NCBI RefSeq assembly: GCF_029892485.1
Contig: NZ_JARXVG010000004.1
Span: forward strand, 434,001-498,000
Source of the DNA: Variovorax boronicumulans
GTDB taxonomy: Bacteria; Pseudomonadota; Gammaproteobacteria; Burkholderiales; Burkholderiaceae_C
Length of the DNA: 64,000 nt
Reading direction: 5' to 3'
Positions 56,664-64,000 of this stretch are shown piece by piece (position 1 is the first letter of the stretch; each line of letters starts with the position of its first letter). The position numbers and the translations under genes are program-made. Below the pieces are notes generated by a model, which was not told the DNA's origin, did no database searches, and worked only from the letters and a program-made list of their open reading frames with translations.

Positions 56664-57686
56664 ATGCAACTCAAACACACACTGGCCGCCATGGCCTTCG
56701 GCCTGACCGCCGTGAGCGCTCTGGCCCAGACCGTGGTCGGCGTGAGCTGGTCGAACTTCCAGGAAGAACGCTGGAAGACCGACGAAGCCGCCATCAAGGC
56801 GCAACTCGAAAAGCTGGGCGCCAAGTACATCAGCGCCGACGCGGGCGGTTCGCCCGAGAAGCAGCTGGGCGACATCGAGGGCCTGATGTCCAAGGGCGCC
56901 AAGGCGCTCATCGTGCTTGCGATGGACAAGGACGCGATCCTGCCGGCCGTCACCAAGGCCACGCGCCAGAAGGTGCCCGTCGTCGCCTACGACCGCCTGA
57001 TCGAGGCGCCCGGCGTCTTCTACATCACCTTCGACAACGTCGAGGTCGGCCGCATGGAGGCACGCGAGGTGCTCAAGGTCAAGCCCAAGGGCAACTACGT
57101 GATCATCAAGGGCTCGCCGAGCGACCCGAATGCCGACTTCCTGCGCGCGGGCCAGCAGGAAGTGCTGGAGGCCTCCATCAAGAAGGGCGACATCAAGATC
57201 GTCGGCGACGAATACACCGAAGGCTGGAAGCCCGAGGTCGCGCAGAAGAACATGGAGCAGATCCTCACCAAGAACGCCAACAAGGTCGACGCGGTGGTGG
57301 CTGCCAACGACGGCACCGCCGGCGGCGCGGTCGCTGCGCTCACGGCCAAGGGCCTGCGCGGCGTGCCGGTGTCGGGCCAGGACGCCGACTTCGCCGCGCT
57401 CAACCGCGTGGCGCTCGGCACGCAGACCGCCACCATCTGGAAGGACTCGCGCGAACTCGGCCGCGAAGCCGCCAGCGCCGCCGTCGCACTCGCGGGCGGC
57501 AAGCCGGTCGACAAGGCCGCACCGTGGGCCGGCGGCGCCAAGAAGATCTCGCTCTCCTCGCGCCTGCTCACGCCGGTGCCGATCACGCGCGACAACCTCG
57601 ACGTGATCGTCAAGGCCGGCTGGATCAAGAAGGACGAGCTCTGCAAGGGCGTCCAGGCCGCCAGCGCGCCCGCGGCCTGCAAGTAA
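56664..57686 (+). CDS. xylF: D-xylose-type ABC transporter substrate-binding protein
   Basis: Periplasmic sugar receptor of 340 residues, signal peptide cleaved near SALAQT. It follows the E. coli XylF pattern closely: [41 protein letters not shown], and [15 protein letters not shown]-xylose is the probable ligand. First gene of xylF-xylH-xylG-ROK with a 105-bp gap that carries a hairpin before xylH. GGAGAG ribosome binding site. Confidence 0.9.
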   Translation: MQLKHTLAAMAFGLTAVSALAQTVVGVSWSNFQEERWKTDEAAIKAQLEKLGAKYISADAGGSPEKQLGDIEGLMSKGAKALIVLAMDKDAILPAVTKATRQKVPVVAYDRLIEAPGVFYITFDNVEVGRMEAREVLKVKPKGNYVIIKGSPSDPNADFLRAGQQEVLEASIKKGDIKIVGDEYTEGWKPEVAQKNMEQILTKNANKVDAVVAANDGTAGGAVAALTAKGLRGVPVSGQDADFAALNRVALGTQTATIWKDSRELGREAASAAVALAGGKPVDKAAPWAGGAKKISLSSRLLTPVPITRDNLDVIVKAGWIKKDELCKGVQAASAPAACK

Positions 57687-57728
57687 GCAAGCCAGCCGAC
57701 AGTCGTCCATCCGCGCGATGCTGCGCCA

Positions 57729-57751
57729 GGCCGGCCTTTGCAGGCCCGGCC
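57729..57751 (+). other. Intercistronic hairpin between xylF and xylH
   Basis: A 9-bp stem GGCCGGCCT/AGGCCCGGCC with one bulged C and a TTGC loop. Such structures downstream of binding-protein genes commonly protect the upstream message and give excess binding protein; that role here is inferred. Confidence 0.5.
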
Positions 57752-57791
57752 GGGGCGCGGTCGCGCACCCGCTTCGAGGGGTATCCAGAAA

Positions 57792-58982
57792 ATGAGCAAC
57801 CAAACTCCGGGATGGTGGCGCCGCACGGGCGTCGACCTGCGCCTGATCCTGATGTGCGTGCTGCTGGTCGCCATGGCGGTGGCCTTCAGCATCATGTCGG
57901 GCGGCGTGTTTCTCTCGCCCGAGAATCTCTACAACGTCGCGCAGCAGACCGCCGTGGTGGGCATCGTCTCCACCGTGATGGTGCTGATCATCGTGGCGCG
58001 CCACATCGATCTTTCGGTCGGCTCGGTGATGGGCTTCGTGGGCGTGCTCATCGCGTACCTGCAATACACCTCGGGCTGGTCGTGGCCCACGGCCTGCCTC
58101 GCTGGCCTGGCGGTGGCGCTGCTGGTGTCGATCTACCAGGGGTGGCTCACCGCGGTGCTCGGCGTGCCCTCGTTCGTGGTCACGCTCGGCGGCCTGATGT
58201 CGTTCCGCGGCGCGGCCTTTCTCGTGGCCGACGGCAAGACGCAGCCGGTGAACGACGAATTCTTCCAGCGCCTGGGCGGCGGCTACGACGGCGGCGTCGG
58301 CACCACCGCGAGCTGGGTGATCGCGGCGCTGGTGGCGATCGTGCTCTTCGGGCGCATGGTGCAGAAGCGCCGCGCGCGCCAGCGCTACGAGATGCCCACC
58401 GAGCCGCTCTGGCTCGACGTGCTCATCACGGCCGTGCCCGTGGCGGTGGTGTTCGGTTTCGCGGCGGTCATGAACAACTACCAGATCTCCTCCAAGTCGG
58501 AGCCGCAGGGCATTCCGATCCCGGTGCTGATCTGGGCGGTGGTGGCGATCGTGCTGTCGTTCATCGTGCACCGCACCCGCTTCGGGCGCTATGTGTTCGC
58601 GATGGGCGGAAACCCCGATGCGGCGGCGCTCGTGGGCATTCCGGTCAAGCGCGTGACGCTGATGCTGTTCGCGCTGCTCGCGGTGCTGGTCACCATCGCG
58701 GCCATCGTGTCGATCGCGCGGCTCAACGCGGGCACCAATTCGCTGGGCACCGGCATGGAGCTCTACGTGATCGCGGCGGCCGTCATCGGCGGCACCGCAC
58801 TCGCAGGCGGCAGCGGCTCGATCTTCGGCTCGGTGCTGGGCGCGCTCATCATGCAGTCGCTCGACAGCGGCATGCTGCTGCTCGATGTGCCCATCGGCAA
58901 GCGCATGGTCATCATCGGCCAGGTGCTGATCGTGGCGGTGGTGTTCGACGTGCTCTACCGCCGCAAGTTCGGAGAGAACTGA
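57792..58982 (+). CDS. xylH: Xylose-type ABC transporter permease
   Basis: Membrane permease of 396 residues, close in length to E. coli XylH (393), with about ten to eleven hydrophobic segments. Typical pieces are [19 protein letters not shown] and [20 protein letters not shown], and [21 protein letters not shown] near the end. The cytoplasmic loop [15 protein letters not shown] is a XylH-group insertion. ATG 57792 chosen; earlier codons give an unconserved arginine-rich leader. Confidence 0.92.
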   Translation: MSNQTPGWWRRTGVDLRLILMCVLLVAMAVAFSIMSGGVFLSPENLYNVAQQTAVVGIVSTVMVLIIVARHIDLSVGSVMGFVGVLIAYLQYTSGWSWPTACLAGLAVALLVSIYQGWLTAVLGVPSFVVTLGGLMSFRGAAFLVADGKTQPVNDEFFQRLGGGYDGGVGTTASWVIAALVAIVLFGRMVQKRRARQRYEMPTEPLWLDVLITAVPVAVVFGFAAVMNNYQISSKSEPQGIPIPVLIWAVVAIVLSFIVHRTRFGRYVFAMGGNPDAAALVGIPVKRVTLMLFALLAVLVTIAAIVSIARLNAGTNSLGTGMELYVIAAAVIGGTALAGGSGSIFGSVLGALIMQSLDSGMLLLDVPIGKRMVIIGQVLIVAVVFDVLYRRKFGEN

Positions 58983-58983
58983 G

Positions 58984-59781
58984 ATGACCATCGACACCTC
59001 CAAACCCCTTGTCGAACTGAAGGAAATCCGCAAGTCCTTCGGCGGCGTGAAAGCGGTCGATGGCGTGAGCGTCAACCTCTACCCCGGCGAAGTGGTCGCG
59101 CTGCTCGGCCACAACGGCGCGGGCAAGTCCACGCTCATGAAGATGCTCGCGGGCGCCTACCCCATCGATTCGGGCGACACGCTGATCGCGGGCGAGAAGG
59201 TCAACATCCGCACGCCCGCCGAAGCGCAGGCGCAGGGCATCGAGACCATCTACCAGACGCTCGCGCTCGCCGATAACCTCGACTCGGTGTCCAACCTCTT
59301 CCTTGGTCGCGAGAAGATGACGCGCTGGAACACGCTGGACGACCACTTCATGGAAGTGCAGGCGCGCAAGGTGTTCCACCGCCTCAACAAGAACTTCACC
59401 AACATCCGCGTGCCGGTGCGCCGTCTCTCGGGCGGCCAGCGGCAGGTGGTGGCGATCTCGCGTGCGCTGTATTTCAACGCGCGCATCCTCATCATGGACG
59501 AGCCCTGCGCCGCGCTCGGTCCCGAAGAAACCGCGATGGTCGGCGGCCTCGTGAAGCAGCTCAAGGCCGATGGCGTGGGCATCTTCCTGATCACGCACGA
59601 CATGCCCGACGTGTTCTCGCTGAGCGACCGTGTCGCGGTGATGAAGAACGGCAAGCTCGTGGGCACCTACCGCACCGAAGACGTGACCGAAGACGAAGTG
59701 CTCGGGATGATCATCGCGGGCAAGCGCCCCGAAGGCAAAGCGCAGGCGCATCACGCCGCGACCGCCGCAGTGGCCGCCTGA
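58984..59781 (+). CDS. xylG: Sugar ABC transporter ATP-binding protein, single-domain
   Basis: A 265-residue single ABC domain: Walker [11 protein letters not shown]-loop [10 protein letters not shown], signature LSGGQRQ, Walker B ILIMDEP, H-loop LITHD. E. coli XylG has two fused ABC domains of about 500 residues, so this one must dimerise, as FrcA does in the fructose transporter. The Ala after Asp-Glu-Pro (CAALGPEET) is a D-loop variant. Directly after xylH (1 bp gap). A His/Ala-rich tail ends the protein. Confidence 0.88.
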   Translation: MTIDTSKPLVELKEIRKSFGGVKAVDGVSVNLYPGEVVALLGHNGAGKSTLMKMLAGAYPIDSGDTLIAGEKVNIRTPAEAQAQGIETIYQTLALADNLDSVSNLFLGREKMTRWNTLDDHFMEVQARKVFHRLNKNFTNIRVPVRRLSGGQRQVVAISRALYFNARILIMDEPCAALGPEETAMVGGLVKQLKADGVGIFLITHDMPDVFSLSDRVAVMKNGKLVGTYRTEDVTEDEVLGMIIAGKRPEGKAQAHHAATAAVAA

Positions 59782-59794
59782 CGCTGCGCGCCAC

Positions 59795-60952
59795 ATGAAA
59801 ACCATCGGCGACCAGCAGCTGCTCAAGCGCATGAACCGCAGCGTGCTGCTGCGGCTGCTGCGCGCGCAGCCCGGCCTGTCGCGTGCGCGCCTGGCCATCG
59901 AAAGCGGCCTCACGAAATCCACCGTGAGCCTGCTGGTGCGCGAACTGCTCGACGAAGGTTGGCTGAAGGAATCCGATGCGGCGGTGAACGACGGCCTCGG
60001 CCGGCCTTCGACACCGCTGCAGATCAACGTCGGCGTGCGCGCGTTGATGGGCGTGGAGATCGCGGTGGAGACCGTGCGCCTCGTGTGCGTCTCGCTGCAG
60101 GGCGAGGTGCTGTACTCCAACACCCATGCGCTCACCGACGGCTCGCCCGCCGGCGTGTGCGCGCAGGTCGCGCGCATGGCCTCGGCCGCGCACAGGCAGC
60201 TCGAAGCATTGGGCCTGCGCCTCTCGAGCATCGGCGTCTGCGTGCCGGGCGCGGTGGACGACTGCACCGGCGTGGTCCGCTTCGCGCCCAACCTCGGCTG
60301 GCGCAACGTGAGCCTGCTGCCGGCGCTCGAGGAGGCCTTCGCCGCCGCGGGCCTGCCCGGCGTCACGGTGCAACTGCAGAACGATGCCGATGCGGCCGTG
60401 CTCGGCGAATACGAATTCGCCGCGGGCGAGGGCGAAGACCCCTTGATCTTCGTGAGCTGCGACGTCGGCGTGGGCGCGGGCGTGGTGCTCAACGATCGCC
60501 TCTTCACCGGCGCGCAGGGCATGGCCGGCGAGATCGGCCACACCATCCTCGAACTCGACGGGCCGCTGTGTTCCTGCGGCCGGCGCGGTTGCGCCGAGGC
60601 CTTCTTCGGCTCGCGCACGCTGGAGCGCGAGGGCGTGGACATGCGGCGCGCCTCGGCTTTCTTCGGCGTGCTGCTGCAGAACCTCTGGGTGACTTTCAAT
60701 CCGCGAGCGATCGTGCTGGGCGGCAAGTCGTGCGCGGCGCATCGCGGCTTCGTGCAGGCCGCGTTCGAAGCGGTCAAGCGCCATGCCGATGGCGCCGGCA
60801 TGCCGGCGCCCGCGCTGCGCATCGCGCGCTATGAAGCGCTCGCACCCGCGGTCGGCGCCGCGGCGCTGGCATTGCACGAATACTTAAGGCCGCTGCAACC
60901 CGATGCGAGGACGCGCCGGGCGCGCGCTGCACAAGTTTTCGCCGCGGCCTGA
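59795..60952 (+). CDS. ROK-family transcriptional regulator, XylR-like
   Basis: A 385-residue repressor. N-terminal winged HTH (LSRARLAIESGLTKSTVSLL) is followed by the ROK sugar-kinase-like domain with the zinc/ROK signature GHTILELDG and CSCGRRGCAEAFFGS. It is the last gene of the transporter operon, 13 bp after xylG. The palindrome before xylF carries half-sites resembling those bound by Bacillus XylR, supporting autoregulation in response to xylose or a related sugar. The exact inducer is inferred. Confidence 0.87.
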   Translation: MKTIGDQQLLKRMNRSVLLRLLRAQPGLSRARLAIESGLTKSTVSLLVRELLDEGWLKESDAAVNDGLGRPSTPLQINVGVRALMGVEIAVETVRLVCVSLQGEVLYSNTHALTDGSPAGVCAQVARMASAAHRQLEALGLRLSSIGVCVPGAVDDCTGVVRFAPNLGWRNVSLLPALEEAFAAAGLPGVTVQLQNDADAAVLGEYEFAAGEGEDPLIFVSCDVGVGAGVVLNDRLFTGAQGMAGEIGHTILELDGPLCSCGRRGCAEAFFGSRTLEREGVDMRRASAFFGVLLQNLWVTFNPRAIVLGGKSCAAHRGFVQAAFEAVKRHADGAGMPAPALRIARYEALAPAVGAAALALHEYLRPLQPDARTRRARAAQVFAAA

Positions 60953-60993
60953 GCCATCGGCCTACGCGCGGCGCGCCGTTGATGGCCTAACGT

Positions 60994-61017
60994 CTGGACT
61001 CCGACCCCGGAGTCCAG
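60994..61017. other. Perfect hairpin covering the gcd ribosome-binding region
   Basis: A 10-bp perfect stem CTGGACTCCG/CGGAGTCCAG with a 4-base loop, ending 2 bp before the gcd ATG (61020). It occupies the place where a Shine-Dalgarno should be; none is visible. It may be a protein operator or an RNA element controlling translation. Confidence 0.5.
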
Positions 61018-61019
61018 TC

Positions 61020-63506
61020 ATGCAGCGTTCCTTCACCCAGCCGGCCGAATCTTCGTCGTCGCCCTCCGTATTGCTTGTCGTCACCGCCGTGGTGCTCGGT
61101 CTCGCGGGCCTTGCGCTCGCCATCGCGGGCGCTTGGCTCATCGCGCTCGGCGGCTCGTGGTACTACCTTGTCGCGGGGCTCGGGCTCATCGCCTCGGCCT
61201 TGCTGCTCAGGCGTGGCGGCGGCATCGGTTTGCTGTTCTATGCGGCGGTGGTCCTGCTCACGCTGGTGTGGGCACTGTGGGAAGTGGGTTTCGACTGGTG
61301 GCCGCTGGCCGCGCGCGGCGATGTGTTCTTCGTGTTCGGCCTGTTCCTGCTCTCGCCCTGGGTGGCGCGTGCGCTCGCGCGCCGCGATGCAACAGGCATC
61401 GGCGGCACGCGCGCTGTGCTCGGCGTGGTGCTCGCGGCCTTCCTGGTGGCCGCGGTGTTCTCGTGGACGCGCGAGCCGGGCCGCATCGAAGGCATCGCAC
61501 CGCTGGCTGACGCACCGGTTGGGGCGCAGGTCAATGCAGCCGCCGCACTCGCGAGTCCGCCACCCCCGAAGGACGACTGGACCGCCTATGGCGGCACCGC
61601 ATTCGGCCAGCGCTACTCGGCCCTGGACCAGATCACGCCGGCCAACGTCGCCCAACTCGAGGAGGCGTGGCATTTCCGCACCGGCGACGTGCGCGGCCAA
61701 CCTGGCGATCCGGAGGAAACCACCTTCGAAGTCACACCGCTCAAGATTGGCGAGCGGCTCTTCCTCTGCACACCGCACCAGGCGGTGATCGCACTCGACG
61801 CGACCACGGGCGCGCAGATCTGGCGCTACACGCCCGAGGTCCGGAAATCGCTCGCGCTGCAGCACCTGACCTGCCGGGGCCTTTCGTACCACGCGGGCGG
61901 CGCGGCGGCATCAGCCGCACCGGTGACCGCATCGGCTGTTCCGGCGCCTGCGTCCGGACAGCCGGCCGCGCCGGTCGGCGGCGACTGCAATGCGAAGCTC
62001 TTCATGCCCACCGCCGACGGCCGCATCCTCGCGCTCAACCCCGACACCGGCAAGCCATGCATGGCCTTCGGCGGCGGCACTGGCCAGATCGACCTGTGGA
62101 AGAACATGCCCAACGTGAAGCCGGGCTCCTACTACTCCACCTCGCCGGTCGTGGTGACGCGCTCGCTCATCGTGGTGGGCGGTACGGTGCTCGACAACGT
62201 CTCGACCCAGGAAACCTCGGGCGTGATCCGCGCCTTCGACGTGAACACCGGCGCGCTGGTATGGAACTGGGATTCGGGCAACCCCGAAGAGACCGCCCCC
62301 ATCGCGGCCGACCGCACCTACACCGTCAACTCGCCGAACAGCTGGTCCATCTCGAGCGTGGACGAGGCGCTGGGCCTGGTCTACGTGCCCACGGGCAACC
62401 AGCCGCCCGACCAATGGGGCGGCAAGCGCACCGAGGGCGCGGAGCGCTATTCGTCGTCGGTGGTGGCGCTCGATCTGGCGAGCGGCCGCGTGCGCTGGAG
62501 CTTCCAGACGGTGCACCACGATCTCTGGGACTACGACGTTCCTTCGCAGCCCAGCCTCATCGACCTGCGCGTGGGCAGCGAGACCATTCCCGCGCTCGTG
62601 CAGCCGACCAAGCAGGGCGAGCTCTTCGTGCTGGACCGCCGCAACGGCCGGCCCATCGTGCCGGTGAACGAGCGGCCCGCGCCGCAGGGCGCGGCCGCGG
62701 GCGACCGCACCGCGCCGACGCAACCGGTGTCGGGCCTGTCTTTCGATCCGCCCGCGTTGAAGCCATCCGACATGTGGGGCGGCACGATCTTCGACCAGCT
62801 CGCCTGCCGCATTGCCTTCCACCGGCTGCGCTACGAAGGCCGCTTCACGCCGCCGTCGACACAGGGCTCGCTCATCTATCCGGGCAACTTCGGCGTCTTC
62901 AACTGGGGCAGCATCGCGGTCGATCCGCAGCGGCAGATCGCCTTCACCACGCCGGCGTCGCTGGCCTTCGTGTCCAAGCTCGTGCCGCGCGCGGACGCCA
63001 CCTCGCTGTATGTGCAGGGCAAGAGCCGGCCGAACGACAGCCTGCCCGCGCTCAACGAGAACTTCGGCGCGCCGTTCGCGGTCAAGCTCAGCGCATTCAC
63101 TTCGGTCTTCGGCCTGCCGTGCCAGGCGCCGCCCTGGGGGCATGTGGCGGCTGCGGACCTGCGCAGCGGCAAGGTCATCTGGAAGCACAAGAACGGCACG
63201 GTGCGCGACAGCTCGCCGCTGCCGCTGCCCTTCGCGATGGGCGTGCCCAACCTGGGTGGCCCCGTCATGACGGCCGGCGGCGTGGCTTTTCTTTCTGGAA
63301 CGCTCGACCAGTACGTGCGCGGGTATGACGTCGGCAATGGGAAGGAACTGTGGCGCAGCCGCCTGCCGGCCGGGGGGCAGGCCACGCCGATGACCTATCG
63401 CGGCAGGGATGGGCGGCAATACGTGCTGGTGGCGGCTGGGGGCCACGGGTCCCTCGGCACGCGGACCGGGGACCATGTGATTGCCTATGCATTGCCCAAG
63501 CGATAG
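61020..63506 (+). CDS. gcd: Membrane-bound PQQ-dependent glucose dehydrogenase
   Basis: Quinoprotein oxidising aldoses to lactones in the periplasm and passing electrons to ubiquinone, 828 residues. The N-terminal 150 residues hold five hydrophobic segments. From about residue 180 the beta-propeller follows (DDWTAYGGTAFGQRYSALDQ, VYVPTGNQPPDQWGGKR, WDYDVPSQPSLIDL, SGTLDQYVRGYDV), the pattern of the glucose/quinate/shikimate group. A signal-like Ala-rich insert (residues about 298-320) interrupts the propeller. It may use the ROK-regulated sugars; there is no PQQ biosynthesis gene nearby. Confidence 0.92.
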   Translation: MQRSFTQPAESSSSPSVLLVVTAVVLGLAGLALAIAGAWLIALGGSWYYLVAGLGLIASALLLRRGGGIGLLFYAAVVLLTLVWALWEVGFDWWPLAARGDVFFVFGLFLLSPWVARALARRDATGIGGTRAVLGVVLAAFLVAAVFSWTREPGRIEGIAPLADAPVGAQVNAAAALASPPPPKDDWTAYGGTAFGQRYSALDQITPANVAQLEEAWHFRTGDVRGQPGDPEETTFEVTPLKIGERLFLCTPHQAVIALDATTGAQIWRYTPEVRKSLALQHLTCRGLSYHAGGAAASAAPVTASAVPAPASGQPAAPVGGDCNAKLFMPTADGRILALNPDTGKPCMAFGGGTGQIDLWKNMPNVKPGSYYSTSPVVVTRSLIVVGGTVLDNVSTQETSGVIRAFDVNTGALVWNWDSGNPEETAPIAADRTYTVNSPNSWSISSVDEALGLVYVPTGNQPPDQWGGKRTEGAERYSSSVVALDLASGRVRWSFQTVHHDLWDYDVPSQPSLIDLRVGSETIPALVQPTKQGELFVLDRRNGRPIVPVNERPAPQGAAAGDRTAPTQPVSGLSFDPPALKPSDMWGGTIFDQLACRIAFHRLRYEGRFTPPSTQGSLIYPGNFGVFNWGSIAVDPQRQIAFTTPASLAFVSKLVPRADATSLYVQGKSRPNDSLPALNENFGAPFAVKLSAFTSVFGLPCQAPPWGHVAAADLRSGKVIWKHKNGTVRDSSPLPLPFAMGVPNLGGPVMTAGGVAFLSGTLDQYVRGYDVGNGKELWRSRLPAGGQATPMTYRGRDGRQYVLVAAGGHGSLGTRTGDHVIAYALPKR

Positions 63507-63537
63507 GCGATAGCGCGAACCAGGGATCGGCCAGGGC

Positions 63538-64000
63538 TCAGTCGAGCTGCAATCCAGCGTCCTGCGCCGCCTTGGGCAGCACGGCCAGTTCGCGCTTGAG
63601 CACCTCGGCAAAAGCCTCGGGCGTGTTGCCGGTCGCCGGCGCCACGCCGCCCAGCTCGTTGAGCCGCTTGCGGAAAGCCGGCTCGGCTGTGATCTTGGCG
63701 ATCTTCTCGCCCAGCAGCTTGACGACCGGGGCGGGCGTCTTCGCGGGGGCCACCACGCCGAACCACACATCGAAGTCCACGCCGCCGGGCACGCCCTGTT
63801 CGGTCAGGGTCGCCACGTCGGGCCACAGTTCGGAGCGGCCGTTTCGCAGCTGGCCGATCGCCTTGAGCTTGCCCGACTGGATGAAGCTGCGCACGTCGCC
63901 GGTCCCCAGCAGGCCCCAGGTCACTTCGTTGGCCATCAATGCCTGCACCAGCGGCGCACCGCCCTTGTAGGGCACATGCGTGAAGTTGCCGTCGGCGTTG
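63538..64000 (-). CDS. Bug-family solute receptor, C-terminal part (cut by window end)
   Basis: The reading frame is open to the window's right edge, so the N-terminus and signal peptide are missing. The visible part begins NADGNFTHVPYKGGAPLVQA and contains WGLLGTGDVRSFIQSGKLKA, DVATLTEQGVPGGVDFDVWF and APAKTPAPVVKLLGEKIAKI. These are Bug/TTT receptor features, different in sequence from the receptor at 50.9 kb. The ligand is unknown. It converges with gcd. Confidence 0.88.
   Translation of the reverse strand, partial: NADGNFTHVPYKGGAPLVQALMANEVTWGLLGTGDVRSFIQSGKLKAIGQLRNGRSELWPDVATLTEQGVPGGVDFDVWFGVVAPAKTPAPVVKLLGEKIAKITAEPAFRKRLNELGGVAPATGNTPEAFAEVLKRELAVLPKAAQDAGLQLD

Overview
The window is a high-GC chromosomal segment from a beta-proteobacterium of the order Burkholderiales, most likely family Comamonadaceae and close to Variovorax. 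The genus is an inference from the gene repertoire: two Bug-type solute receptors, DUF1840, DUF2145 and DUF3597 proteins, a type 2 PyrF, and the make-up of the ribosomal-protein cluster. No insertion sequence, phage gene, CRISPR array or rRNA operon is visible. The only RNA gene found is an initiator tRNA. Coding density is high and no gene-free stretch exceeds about 220 bases.

Region 1 (1-15.7 kb) is mixed housekeeping. It holds the 3' end of a Sua5-type threonylcarbamoyl-AMP synthase, an alpha/beta-hydrolase lipoprotein, PBP4 (dacB), a Nudix hydrolase divergent from a DeoR-type regulator with direct repeats between them, then tsaB-rimI-(degenerate uracil-DNA glycosylase)-pyrF. After these come an XRE regulator divergent from a CREST/ceramidase-like membrane protein, an LplT-PlsC fusion, and a run of poorly characterised membrane or exported proteins (YiaA/B, DUF2145, double zinc ribbon, DUF3597).

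Region 2 (15.7-31.3 kb) holds an SDR, the queuosine genes queA-tgt, a DUF4166 gene coupled to a membrane-anchored TIGR01777 epimerase, recG, an OmpR-type two-component pair, oxyR followed by dps, ubiA, a MaoC-type hydratase, and a Tat lipoprotein overlapping proC.

Region 3 (31.3-40.5 kb) is the spc and alpha ribosomal cluster: rplN-rplX-rplE-rpsN-rpsH-rplF-rplR-rpsE-rpmD-rplO-secY-rpmJ-rpsM-rpsK, a terminator-like hairpin, rpsD, another hairpin, then rpoA and rplQ. It ends with an initiator tRNA-fMet and two tandem terminators. It starts abruptly at rplN behind its own strong sigma70-type promoter. The S10 operon is not upstream, and infA is missing between secY and rpmJ.

Region 4 (40.5-55.8 kb) is catabolic. 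An HD-domain gene is divergent from a GlxA/FtrA-type regulator. Next comes a compact six-gene operon on the minus strand: monooxygenase/reductase fusion, MarR, enoyl-CoA hydratase, acyl-CoA dehydrogenase, aryl-CoA ligase and RidA. It matches the aerobic CoA-thioester pathway for 2-aminobenzoate (anthranilate). It has one promoter whose -10 box is overlapped by a palindrome, and its RidA lacks the arginine that binds substrate carboxylates. Cyclopropane fatty acid synthase, a Bug receptor, a LysR-SDR pair and an orphan E1-alpha/E1-beta 2-oxoacid dehydrogenase pair follow.

Region 5 (55.9-64 kb) is sugar uptake and oxidation: a CHAP-domain protein, a xylF-xylH-xylG-type ABC transporter with a ROK repressor as the last gene, and a membrane PQQ glucose dehydrogenase. 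A 27-bp imperfect palindrome upstream of xylF carries half-sites like those of Bacillus XylR operators. The window closes inside a second Bug receptor.
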